A stretch of DNA of 64,000 bases from Nitrincola sp048264025. Lineage in GTDB: Bacteria > Pseudomonadota > Gammaproteobacteria > Pseudomonadales > Balneatricaceae. Positions 34,679 through 42,914 of the stretch are shown here, in pieces (position 1 is the first letter of the stretch; each line of letters starts with the position of its first letter). The position numbers and the translations under genes are program-made. The notes beneath the pieces were generated by a model. The model was not told the origin of the DNA and did no database searches. It was given only the letters and a program-made list of their open reading frames with translations. The stretch covers positions 162,623-226,622 of the forward strand of contig NZ_JBLXDN010000003.1 of assembly GCF_048264025.1 (NCBI RefSeq), in the 5' to 3' direction.

Positions 34679-35503
34679 TTACCTGGGCAGATGTCGTGCA
34701 CGCAAATGGTATTCATCGGCTGCAATCTGATTGGATAGTGCTTGTTTCAGTAGTGGCTCAATCTGGTCAGTATCCAGCGGATAGAGTCCGCAGAGGCGCA
34801 GAGCCTGGCGTTTATCCACGGAATTTCCAAGGTGCTCGTAAACTACCCGAGTGGCACAAGGCATGCGTTCACCACTGCCGGATGCCCCCAGCTTAAGGCC
34901 GGTCAGATAGCTAATACGATTCCTGTAGCTTGGAAACAGGATAGTCTGGCTAATTTCCTGCCCGGTCAGCGACTCATAATCCACCATAAAAATTCGGTCA
35001 GCTAAAAGATAGGCCGCACCGAGATAGATGCCATGGCAGGGCTTTTCATTTGGACGCTCCTGCATGCGCTCCAAACGCTGAAAAACCACCTGATCGGAGA
35101 CTTTTTCGATATGCACCAGCGTTCGCAGGATTTTTCCAGGTGAGGCCATGGATAGGTAATACTCAAAATAATAGCCGAGGTACCTGTCCAATCCCTGACC
35201 ACTTTGTTGTCGCAGGCGTTGCAAATGCTGTTGTTCAGCGGCAGGTTGCTCCGTGGCATGCGTAGTGATGCGAGGGCGAACGCTGATCAGGCGCTGAAAC
35301 TGATGATGGGGCAGTAGTATTTCATGCGGTTCCACACCAAAAAAATCACAGATCTGTTGCAGCCTATGCGTAGAGGGATGATTGCTGCCTTTCAGGTAGC
35401 GATTGAACTGGGTGCGGTTGACCCCTAAACGTCGGCAAACCTCGGCAATGGATTTGTGGTAGCTGCAGAGTAATTTCAGATTACTGCAGAAGTGCTCAGT
35501 CAT
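34679..35503 (-). CDS. HTH-type (Cro/CI-like) regulator with an unrecognised C-terminal domain
   Basis: The product is 274 aa. Residues about 8-62 form a lambda-repressor-like HTH (SIAEVCRRLGVNRTQFNRYL … LQQICDFFGVEPHEIL). Residues about 95-265 form a well-populated domain that I do not recognise; it contains the segments GLDRYLGYYFEYYLSM, CHGIYLGAAYLLADRIFMVD and SYRNRISYLTGLKLGA and could be a ligand-sensing module. The gene is divergent from aspA-ansA, and a repeated GATGCA element lies between them, so control of asparagine/aspartate use is a reasonable inference. Its stop lies just beyond the NtrC-type site of nasA. Confidence 0.8.
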   Translation of the reverse strand: MTEHFCSNLKLLCSYHKSIAEVCRRLGVNRTQFNRYLKGSNHPSTHRLQQICDFFGVEPHEILLPHHQFQRLISVRPRITTHATEQPAAEQQHLQRLRQQSGQGLDRYLGYYFEYYLSMASPGKILRTLVHIEKVSDQVVFQRLERMQERPNEKPCHGIYLGAAYLLADRIFMVDYESLTGQEISQTILFPSYRNRISYLTGLKLGASGSGERMPCATRVVYEHLGNSVDKRQALRLCGLYPLDTDQIEPLLKQALSNQIAADEYHLRARHLPR

Positions 35504-35549
35504 TGGGTGATGGACCTGTCTCAGTGGCTGTTGGAAAGTCTAATGAAGT

Positions 35550-35586
35550 GATGCATTGTGATGCATATAGCGCTTATATCTGCATC
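35550..35586. promoter_or_regulatory. Triple GATGCA operator-like element between the HTH regulator and aspA
   Basis: GATGCA occurs at 35550 and 35560 as direct repeats exactly 10 bp apart, and again inverted as TGCATC at 35581-35586, with AGCGCT near the centre of the inverted pair. It lies in the 163-bp divergent region and is a likely operator, most simply for the adjacent HTH regulator. Confidence 0.5.
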
Positions 35587-35666
35587 TTAAAGCAACAATT
35601 TGCCAAATGGTAGTCAAGCTGGTCCGTTGGTTTAATAGGCAAAAACAAACAAACGGATAATCGCTG

Positions 35667-37085
35667 ATGAAAACACGTCTTGAACACGATCTGCTGGGTG
35701 AACGCGTAATGCCGGATTATTGCTGGTATGGCATCCAGACCCAGCGCGCACTGGATAATTTTTCCATTACCGGTATACCGCTGAGCCACTTTCCTGAATT
35801 AGTGAATGCTTTGGCGATGGTAAAGCAGGCGGCGGCTTCAGCGAATCGAGATTTGGGCGTGTTACCAGTGACTAAAGCTGAAGCTATCATTACCGCTTGT
35901 CAGGATATACAGCTTGGTAAACTGCATGATCAGTTTGTCGTGGATATGATCCAGGGCGGCGCGGGTACCTCAACCAATATGAATGCCAATGAAGTGATTG
36001 CCAATCTGGCACTGACTAATACGGGCCATCAGCGCGGTGATTATCAGTTTTTGCACCCCAATGACGATGTAAACCGTTCCCAGTCAACCAATGATGCCTA
36101 TCCAACAGCAGTTTGTGTTGCCGTTCAAATTGCCACAGAACCACTTATCGTCACGTTGCAGGCGCTGATTGATTCACTACACGAGAAAGGACAGGCGTTT
36201 AATCATGTGGTAAAAATGGGCCGAACCCAACTACAGGATGCGGTGCCTATGACACTGGGTCAGGAGTTTGAAGCCTTTGCCGTAACCCTGCGTGAAGATA
36301 TCGACCGGTTACATGAAGCCTGTGCACTATTATGCGAAGTCAATCTTGGTGGAACAGCCATAGGAACAGGGATTAATGCCCACCCTGAGTATTCTGCTCT
36401 GGCGATAGGCCATCTGGCCCGTATAAGCGGCAAGCCATTGGTGCCAGCGACTAACCTGGTTGAAGCCACGTCGGATATGGGTGCCTTTGTATTTTTCTCG
36501 GGCATTCTGAAACGTCTGGCGATCAAACTCAGCAAGGTGGCTAACGATTTACGGCTGCTCTCAAGTGGCCCCCGAACCGGATTGGGTGAGATACGTTTGC
36601 CAGCGGTACAGCCGGGTTCATCCATCATGCCGGGTAAGGTCAATCCGGTAATTCCTGAAGCGGTTAACCAAACCGCTTTTCAGGTGATTGCCAATGATCT
36701 GGCAGTGACTCTGGCTGCCGAAGCGGGGCAATTGCAGCTCAATGCGATGGAGCCGCTGATAGTCTATAACCTGCTCAGCTCAATTCGAATGCTAAGCTCC
36801 GCCTGTGAAATGCTGGATCAGCGCTGCATCCGGGGCATAGAGGCTAATGAAGATCGCTGTGCAGAACATCTGCACAACAGCATTGGCGTGGTTACAGCAC
36901 TGGTACCTCATATAGGCTATACCCAGGCCTCACGCATTGCTGCACAGGCGCTGATGAGTGGAGAAACCGTCAGGGAGCTGGTGCTGGCAAAAGGACTGCT
37001 GACACCTCAGGAGCTCGACAGACTGCTGAGCCCGGAAGCCATGCTAAAACCTTATATGACGCTTGAGCCGGAGAGCGTCTTATGA
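35667..37085 (+). CDS. aspA: Aspartate ammonia-lyase
   Basis: The product is 472 aa. The fumarase/aspartase signature GSSIMPGKVNPVIPE (about residues 318-332) holds the catalytic serine loop. GGAGTSTNMNANEVIANLAL, HPNDDVNRSQSTNDAYPTA (split family motifs) and KMGRTQLQDAVPMTLGQEFEAF support aspartase over class II fumarase. It converts aspartate to fumarate and ammonia in the cytosol. It overlaps ansA by 4 bases (ATGA), forming an asparagine-to-fumarate operon. Fumarase-like activity cannot be fully excluded by sequence alone. Confidence 0.9.
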   Translation: MKTRLEHDLLGERVMPDYCWYGIQTQRALDNFSITGIPLSHFPELVNALAMVKQAAASANRDLGVLPVTKAEAIITACQDIQLGKLHDQFVVDMIQGGAGTSTNMNANEVIANLALTNTGHQRGDYQFLHPNDDVNRSQSTNDAYPTAVCVAVQIATEPLIVTLQALIDSLHEKGQAFNHVVKMGRTQLQDAVPMTLGQEFEAFAVTLREDIDRLHEACALLCEVNLGGTAIGTGINAHPEYSALAIGHLARISGKPLVPATNLVEATSDMGAFVFFSGILKRLAIKLSKVANDLRLLSSGPRTGLGEIRLPAVQPGSSIMPGKVNPVIPEAVNQTAFQVIANDLAVTLAAEAGQLQLNAMEPLIVYNLLSSIRMLSSACEMLDQRCIRGIEANEDRCAEHLHNSIGVVTALVPHIGYTQASRIAAQALMSGETVRELVLAKGLLTPQELDRLLSPEAMLKPYMTLEPESVL

Positions 37086-38086
37086 CAGCGCCGGTACTGG
37101 TTATACACTGTGGTGGCACGATTGGCATGCTTGCAACGCCCGAAGGTTATGCTCCCGCGGAGGGGTTTGAACAGCGTTTACGGAACAGCTTGAGCCCGGC
37201 TCAATCAGTGGCATTTGACTGGTTGGAACTGCAACCGCTGATTGACAGTGCCGCCGCAGAACCAACCGACTGGCTGCATTTAGCGCGTCTATTAGGCTCC
37301 TACTGGCAGGACTACAGGGGTTTTGTGATCCTGCACGGCACAGATACGCTAGCCTATACCGCGTCGGCCTTGTCATTTATGTTAGGGCCATTAGATAAAC
37401 CGGTGATCATCACTGGGGCTCAGATTCCTCTGAGTGAGCCTCGCAGCGATGCGCCAGTCAATGTAACCAACAGCTTGCAACTGGCCGCCGACGGTCTGAT
37501 TCATGAAGTGTGTGTGTGCTTCCATGATCGGCTGCTGCGCGGTAATCGCTGCCGGAAGCTGCATAGTGAATCCATGGCTGCATTTGACTCACCGGCCTTT
37601 CCAGCGCTGGCAAAATTGGGGATTAAACCCCTTTATCAGCCGTTGCAGGCGCTACCCCAAGGCAAGGCTGGGTTGTCGGCCTTGCCAGAGCAGATGCATG
37701 CTGAGGCGGTTGTGATGCTAAGTGTCTATCCAGGTATGGCCAGTGAACAGCTGCAATGGCTGTTGCATCAGCCTGGATTACGCGGATTGGTACTACAGAC
37801 CTATGGTGCTGGTAATCCTCCCAAAGGGTTGGTATCGGTGCTGGCTGAGCTGATTGATGCCGGGGTGACAGTTATCAATGTCAGTCAGTGTATCAGTGGT
37901 GGTGTAACCCAGGGCAGTTATGCCAGTGCATCAGACTTAAACCGCATCGGTGTGATTTCCGGAGGGGATCTGACACCTGAAGCGGCCTTCACCAAACTGC
38001 ATTGGTTACTGGCATGTCACTTTTCAGAGGCGGGGTTAGCAAGGTTACTGCAATGTTCTATTGCTGGCGAGTGCTCGGCAGATTAA
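37082..38086 (+). CDS. ansA: L-asparaginase, type I (cytoplasmic)
   Basis: The product is 334 aa with no signal peptide. Active-site signature 1 is HCGGTIGM (about 9-16, with the nucleophilic threonine), and signature 2 is FVILHGTDTLAYTASALSFM (about 81-100). PKGLVSVLAELIDAGV belongs to the C-terminal domain. The length is typical of AnsA. It hydrolyses asparagine to aspartate and ammonia, feeding AspA encoded immediately upstream; the start codon overlaps the aspA stop. Confidence 0.92.
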   Translation: MTAPVLVIHCGGTIGMLATPEGYAPAEGFEQRLRNSLSPAQSVAFDWLELQPLIDSAAAEPTDWLHLARLLGSYWQDYRGFVILHGTDTLAYTASALSFMLGPLDKPVIITGAQIPLSEPRSDAPVNVTNSLQLAADGLIHEVCVCFHDRLLRGNRCRKLHSESMAAFDSPAFPALAKLGIKPLYQPLQALPQGKAGLSALPEQMHAEAVVMLSVYPGMASEQLQWLLHQPGLRGLVLQTYGAGNPPKGLVSVLAELIDAGVTVINVSQCISGGVTQGSYASASDLNRIGVISGGDLTPEAAFTKLHWLLACHFSEAGLARLLQCSIAGECSAD

Positions 38087-38145
38087 TTGGATAGTGGTAT
38101 AAACCTTGCAGGATGATGTTCCAAATAGACATAACGGAGCACATC

Positions 38146-39423
38146 ATGCCTTCATGCAGTGCAGAAGATTTTTTGCTGGCCTCAAAACGCTGTGAAATTG
38201 CCAACCTGGAAGAGTTGTTGTTGACCGGCGAACTGGTAAACAGCATCAGTCAGCTGGTACATATGCTGCAACGTGAGCGGGGGTTGTCAAATGTCTATAT
38301 CGCCTCAGAAGGTGAGCGTTTCGGGCCACAGCGCCATGAACAGATAGCCCTGTGTATGGAAATGGAAGCCGGCCTGAGACAACGCCTGGCAGCCTTGGAT
38401 CTAAGCGCTTGCCATCTGTCTGGCAGTGTGCGCTTGTATACCCGGATAGCCTATGTATTGCATGGGCTGGATGCTCTGCCTGAAATACGTCAGCGTGCAT
38501 TGCATCTGCGGATTACGGCAAAAGAGTTGACCCGCCTGATCAGTGCATTGATTGCCGGCTTGTTGTCTGTGGTATTTGAAGCGGCGGATACCGCCGCTGA
38601 TCCGGATATTACCCGGGCACTGGTCGCCATGTTCAATTTTATGCAAGGAAAAGAACTGGCCGGGCAAGAACGTGCCTGGGGTGCCAGTGGCTTTGCCGCA
38701 GGACACTTTGAAACCGAAGAACAGCATAAACTGCAACATTTGATTGAAGCTCAGGCGCGTTGTTTTGAAACCTTTGCCGAGTTCAGTAGTCCGCAACCCT
38801 TAACCTTGTGGGAGGCGCTGCTGGTACATGAGTGTGCCGCTGAGCTGAACAGGCTGCGTCAAATCGTGGCGCGAGCCCAGGCCGACGAGGCCATTCCTTC
38901 AGCCTTCAGTGAGGTATGGTATGACGTCGCCACCTGCCGTATCGATGCCATGAAACAGATAGAAGAAGCCTTGGCTGCCGACTTGTTGGCACTGTGTACC
39001 ACCAAACTCGATGGGGCCCAGTTGGACTTGCGCAATCACCGCTGTTTGCTCAATAGCCTGGTAACTGATGCAGGTGAGTCTTCCTCCTTAAGCTTTCTGA
39101 CCGATTCATTACAGGCTTTCGAACAGCACTCCAGTGAAGAAACACCACCTGCCGGGCGTTCTGTGTATGAGTTACTTAAAGCACAGTCTATGCGCTTACA
39201 GTCTGTCAGTGATGAGTTGCAACAGGCGCGTCAGGCGCTGATGGAACGCAAAACTCTGGAGCGAGCCAAGGGATTGCTGATGGAATACCAAGGCTTGTCT
39301 GAAGATCAAGCCTATCGCCAGATACGTCAGTCAGCTATGGAACAGAATTTACGCTTGATGGATGTGGCCGAAATCATCATTGAACGCACCCGCATACTGC
39401 TACGCAATAATCACACTGGCTAA
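38146..39423 (+). CDS. nasR: NasR, nitrate-sensing transcription antiterminator (NIT + ANTAR)
   Basis: The product is 425 aa from the ATG at 38146 (GGAG 8 bases upstream); an in-frame ATG at 38113 has no ribosome site. Residues about 30-290 form a helical NIT nitrate/nitrite-sensing domain (SQLVHMLQRERGLSNVYIAS is its typical start). Residues about 355-415 form an ANTAR RNA-binding domain (LMERKTLERAKGLLMEYQGL … RQIRQSAMEQNLRLMDVAE). By analogy with Klebsiella NasR it binds leader RNA when nitrate or nitrite is present and prevents termination. The terminator-bearing leaders of nasA and nrtA are the obvious targets. Confidence 0.93.
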   Translation: MPSCSAEDFLLASKRCEIANLEELLLTGELVNSISQLVHMLQRERGLSNVYIASEGERFGPQRHEQIALCMEMEAGLRQRLAALDLSACHLSGSVRLYTRIAYVLHGLDALPEIRQRALHLRITAKELTRLISALIAGLLSVVFEAADTAADPDITRALVAMFNFMQGKELAGQERAWGASGFAAGHFETEEQHKLQHLIEAQARCFETFAEFSSPQPLTLWEALLVHECAAELNRLRQIVARAQADEAIPSAFSEVWYDVATCRIDAMKQIEEALAADLLALCTTKLDGAQLDLRNHRCLLNSLVTDAGESSSLSFLTDSLQAFEQHSSEETPPAGRSVYELLKAQSMRLQSVSDELQQARQALMERKTLERAKGLLMEYQGLSEDQAYRQIRQSAMEQNLRLMDVAEIIIERTRILLRNNHTG

Positions 39424-39465
39424 ACCTTACATCGTTTGTATTCGTGGATCATTTCAGTGCGCCTT

Positions 39466-39480
39466 GCACAGGATGGGTGC
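39466..39480 (+). promoter_or_regulatory. NtrC-type enhancer site upstream of nrtA
   Basis: GCAC-N7-GTGC (GCACAGGATGGGTGC) fits the NtrC core palindrome. It is centred about 110 bases before the predicted sigma-54 start, the same distance as the site at nasA. Confidence 0.65.
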
Positions 39481-39556
39481 GGTATTGAGGGTGAAAAACA
39501 CCTAACTTAATCGTGATTTCAATCAAATTATTGTTTTTTAATAGTTTTGATCTTGG

Positions 39557-39572
39557 TGGCACGATTTTCGCT
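39557..39572 (+). promoter_or_regulatory. Sigma-54 promoter of nrtA
   Basis: TGGCAC-N5-TCGCT matches the -24/-12 consensus with one change in the -12 element (TC instead of TT). The predicted start is near 39583, 145 bases before the nrtA ATG. Confidence 0.75.
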
Positions 39573-39592
39573 TTATATTATTCACAAGCTAA

Positions 39593-39614
39593 AGCCAATC
39601 TTTCGGGGTTGGTT
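39593..39614 (+). promoter_or_regulatory. Upstream leader hairpin of nrtA (candidate NasR recognition element)
   Basis: AGCCAATC and GGTTGGTT pair over 8 positions (two G-U pairs) around the six-base loop TTTCGG, about 10 bases after the predicted transcription start. It occupies the same place as the first hairpin in the nasA leader. Confidence 0.5.
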
Positions 39615-39645
39615 GTTAATAACAGGTAAGAGTCAGTAACTGGAC

Positions 39646-39707
39646 AACGGCGTCCACCTCTAATTCGCTTTACAGCGGGTTAGCAGAGGTGGACGCCGTT
39701 TTTTTTT
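39646..39707 (+). terminator. Leader terminator (attenuator) upstream of nrtA
   Basis: Arms AACGGCGTCCACCTCT (39646-39661) and AGAGGTGGACGCCGTT (39685-39700) are a perfect 16-bp stem with an inner CGCT/AGCG stem, followed by a run of nine T. It ends 20 bases before the nrtA ATG, so transcription must pass it. This is the second terminator-in-leader associated with nitrate genes in the window. Confidence 0.88.
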
Positions 39708-39727
39708 GTTCTTTTCAGGAGACATCC

Positions 39728-41068
39728 ATGAAGATTAATAATCCTTTAATCGCCGGACTTGCAGCTTCAGAGCAGCCCAAAAATCCAAATCGTCGTAAGT
39801 TTATCGGCGGTGTAGCGGCTGTTGCAGGTGCTGCAACACTGGGTGGGATCTTCCCACTGGGTATCAATAGTGCAAGCGCTGCCAGCCATGGAAAACCGGA
39901 AACCACTTCAGCCAAACTCGGTTTTATTGCGTTAACAGATGCGGCACCGCTGTTCGTGGCACTGGAAAAAGGTTTCTTTGCCAAGCACGGCATGCCCGAT
40001 GTCGAGGTGCTTAAGCAGTCATCCTGGGGAACAACACGTGACAATCTGGTGTTGGGTTCACAGCGTAATGGTATCGATGGTGCGCATATATTAACGCCCA
40101 TGCCGTATTTAATCGCTTCAGGGGCGATGACTGCAAATAACATTCCTACACCCATGTATATACTGGCGCGCCTGAATCTGGCGGGGCAGTGTATTTCCGT
40201 CGGAAGTGAATACAAGGATTTGCAGGTTGGGCTGGATACATCAAGCTTTAGTCAGGCGTTAGCCGCTAAGCGTGAAGCGGGTAATGCGATCAATGCTGCG
40301 ATGACCTTTCCGGGTGGTACCCATGATATGTGGATGCGCTACTGGCTGGCAGCCGGAGGTATAGATCCGGATCAGAATATCTCCACTATTGTGGTGCCAC
40401 CGGCACAGATGGTTGCCAATATGCGTGTCGGCAGTATGGATACTTTCTGTGTATGTGAGCCCTGGAACCAGCAATTGGTGAATCAAGGCATCGGCTATAC
40501 CGCCAATACCACCGGTGAGATGTGGCATAACCATCCGGAAAAAGCCTTCGCCATGCGTGCAGATTATGTCGATGCTAATCCCAACGCTACCAAGGCCTTG
40601 CTGATGGCCGTGATGGAAGCGCAGATTTATTGCGAACAAGCTGAAAATCGCCGTGAAGTTGCAGAAATATGCTCTAAGCGTCGTTGGATACATGCTCCCT
40701 TTGATGACATCGTCGATCGCATGGAAGGTAATTTTGATTATGGCAACGGCAAGGTGATCGAGAACCATCCGGATCAGATGCGTTACTGGAAGGATCAGGC
40801 CTCTTATCCGTTCAAGAGTCATGATCTTTGGTTCCTGACTGAGAACAAGCGTTGGGGATACCTGCCTCAGGATTTAGATTCTCAAGCTCTTATTGACCAG
40901 GTCAACCGAGAAGATCTCTGGCGCGAAGCCGCTTTGGCACTGGGTGTTGATTCAGCTGATATTCCAGAAAGCACTTCACGTGGAATTGAAACCTTCTTCG
41001 ATGGCAAGACTTTCAATCCTGATAACCCCCAGGCCTATCTTGACAGCCTGGATATCAAACGAACCTGA
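39728..41068 (+). CDS. nrtA: Nitrate ABC transporter substrate-binding protein (Tat-exported)
   Basis: The product is 446 aa from the ATG at 39728, with CAGGAGAC just upstream; the 13-codon longer frame runs into the leader terminator. A twin-arginine signal (NRRKFIGGVAAVAGAATLGG, about 20-39) precedes the mature NrtA/NasF-type nitrate-binding domain (LGFIALTDAAPLFVALEKGF, and HDMWMRYWLAAGGIDPD). It delivers nitrate (or nitrite) from the periplasm to NrtBC. It is the first gene of nrtABC-nirBD. Confidence 0.93.
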   Translation: MKINNPLIAGLAASEQPKNPNRRKFIGGVAAVAGAATLGGIFPLGINSASAASHGKPETTSAKLGFIALTDAAPLFVALEKGFFAKHGMPDVEVLKQSSWGTTRDNLVLGSQRNGIDGAHILTPMPYLIASGAMTANNIPTPMYILARLNLAGQCISVGSEYKDLQVGLDTSSFSQALAAKREAGNAINAAMTFPGGTHDMWMRYWLAAGGIDPDQNISTIVVPPAQMVANMRVGSMDTFCVCEPWNQQLVNQGIGYTANTTGEMWHNHPEKAFAMRADYVDANPNATKALLMAVMEAQIYCEQAENRREVAEICSKRRWIHAPFDDIVDRMEGNFDYGNGKVIENHPDQMRYWKDQASYPFKSHDLWFLTENKRWGYLPQDLDSQALIDQVNREDLWREAALALGVDSADIPESTSRGIETFFDGKTFNPDNPQAYLDSLDIKRT

Positions 41069-41104
41069 GCGCTTACCGGATAGACCTAAGCAGGAGAGAA
41101 AATT

Positions 41105-41974
41105 ATGACTGTAAAAACCAATCGCGTATTGACGCTACCAGAGGGGATTGGCATGCCAGCCGTACTGGGTAAAAGTGCCCGTCAGTTGAAATCGGTGGGA
41201 GAGAGCCTTGTAACCAATGTACTGCCAGCACTGGTCGTAGGTGTCATATTAATCCTGATCTGGGAATGGTTGACCTCCTCACCGGGAGCCACGTTACCTT
41301 CACCCTCCCGCGTAGTTGATGAAACCTGGGAGTTGATTATCAACCCCTTTTACAACCATGGCGGTACCGATGTCGGCATGGGTTGGCAAATTCTAGCCAG
41401 CCTGGAGCGGGTGGCTTACGGCTATAGCCTGGCCGTTATCGCCGGGATCAGTCTGGGTGTGCTGGTAGGCCAGTCAACCTGGGCAATGCGCGGGCTGGAT
41501 CCAATTTTTCAAATCCTGCGGACCGTGCCGCCCCTGGCCTGGTTGCCCATTTCACTGGCGGCCTTTCAGGACAGTAACCCGTCTGCCATCTTTGTGATTT
41601 TTATCACTGCTATCTGGCCGATCATCATCAACACCTCGGTGGGTATCCGCAATATTCCGGAAGACTACCGCAATGTGTCCCGGGTGCTGTCGCTGAATGG
41701 CTATGAGTACTTCGTCAAAATCATGCTGCCCGCCGCCGCACCTTACATCTTCACCGGTCTGAGAATTGGTATTGGTCTTTCCTGGTTGGCGATTGTAGCG
41801 GCTGAAATGTTGATTGGTGGTGTTGGTATCGGATTCTTCATCTGGGATGCCTGGAATGCGTCAATGATTAGCGACATCGTTCTGGCACTGGTTTATGTCG
41901 GTGTAGTGGGCTTTTTCCTGGATCGCCTGATTGGGTTTATTTCCAATCTGGTCACTCGTGGAACCGCTAAATAA
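41105..41974 (+). CDS. nrtB: Nitrate ABC transporter permease
   Basis: The product is 289 aa with about six hydrophobic segments between residues 38 and 280. The EAA-type loop is visible around NTSVGIRNIPEDYRNVSRVL and the preceding LRTVPPLAWLPISLAAF is typical of the NrtB/SsuC/TauC group. It forms the membrane channel for nitrate uptake. GGAGAGAAAATT precedes the ATG. It is 36 bases after nrtA. Confidence 0.93.
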   Translation: MTVKTNRVLTLPEGIGMPAVLGKSARQLKSVGESLVTNVLPALVVGVILILIWEWLTSSPGATLPSPSRVVDETWELIINPFYNHGGTDVGMGWQILASLERVAYGYSLAVIAGISLGVLVGQSTWAMRGLDPIFQILRTVPPLAWLPISLAAFQDSNPSAIFVIFITAIWPIIINTSVGIRNIPEDYRNVSRVLSLNGYEYFVKIMLPAAAPYIFTGLRIGIGLSWLAIVAAEMLIGGVGIGFFIWDAWNASMISDIVLALVYVGVVGFFLDRLIGFISNLVTRGTAK

Positions 41975-42002
41975 ACCGGTAATTTAATAAAGGGTGAATA
42001 AC

Positions 42003-42866
42003 ATGTCTAAGCATTATTTGTCGATTGAAGGTGTAAACAAAACCTTCGGAAAAGGTAACAAGGAAACCCGTGTCCTTAAAAATGTAAATCTCCACATTAA
42101 TAAGGGAGAGTACATTTCCATTATTGGTCACTCGGGCTGTGGCAAGTCTACGGTGTTAAATATTGTTGCCGGTCTACTGTCATCAACCCAAGGCGCGGTG
42201 ATTCTGGATGGTCGCGAGGTGAACTCCCCCGGCCCGGATCGCAGCGTGGTGTTCCAGAATCACTCACTGCTGCCCTGGTTGACCGTGTATGAAAATGTGG
42301 CGTTGGCGGTCAATAAAACCTTCAAAAAAACCAAAACAGCCGCTCAGCGGCATGACTGGATACTGAAAAGCCTGGAGATGGTGCATATGTCGCATGCCCT
42401 GCACCAGCGCCCGGATGAAATATCCGGCGGCATGAAACAGCGCGTGGGTATTGCCCGTGCCTTGGCAATGGAACCCAAGGTGCTGTTGCTGGATGAGCCC
42501 TTTGGTGCACTGGATGCGCTGACGCGTGCCCATCTGCAGGATGAGGTGATGAAAATTCAGAGCGAGATCAACAGCACCATCATCATGATTACCCATGATG
42601 TTGACGAAGCGGTGTTGCTGTCGGACCGCATCGTAATGATGACCAACGGACCTGAAGCCACCATAGGTGAAATTCTTGAGATAGATCTGCCCAAACCGCG
42701 TAACCGCATAGAAATGGCCGATGATCCAACCTACAACCGTTATCGCCGGGAAGTGCTGCGCTTCCTGCATGAAAAACAGCGCAAGGTAGAGGTGTTTTCA
42801 TCATCCAGTCCAAAGGTGGAAAAAAGTGCACCTACCGGCGTGACTAAAAAAGTAGCAACGGCCTGA
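42003..42866 (+). CDS. nrtC: Nitrate ABC transporter ATP-binding protein
   Basis: The product is 287 aa from the ATG at 42003 (AAAGGGTG upstream); the three-codon longer frame would start at a GTG inside that ribosome site. Walker A GHSGCGKST, signature ISGGMKQRVGIARALA, Walker B LLLDEPFGALD and the switch histidine (MITHD) are intact. It is a single-domain ATPase of the NrtD/SsuB type, lacking the NrtA-like C-terminal domain of cyanobacterial NrtC. It powers nitrate import. It is 28 bases after nrtB. Confidence 0.92.
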   Translation: MSKHYLSIEGVNKTFGKGNKETRVLKNVNLHINKGEYISIIGHSGCGKSTVLNIVAGLLSSTQGAVILDGREVNSPGPDRSVVFQNHSLLPWLTVYENVALAVNKTFKKTKTAAQRHDWILKSLEMVHMSHALHQRPDEISGGMKQRVGIARALAMEPKVLLLDEPFGALDALTRAHLQDEVMKIQSEINSTIIMITHDVDEAVLLSDRIVMMTNGPEATIGEILEIDLPKPRNRIEMADDPTYNRYRREVLRFLHEKQRKVEVFSSSSPKVEKSAPTGVTKKVATA

Positions 42867-42914
42867 TAGGCCCTTGCCCCGCGTGAGCAGACCAAACCAA
42901 ACAGAGGTTTAACA

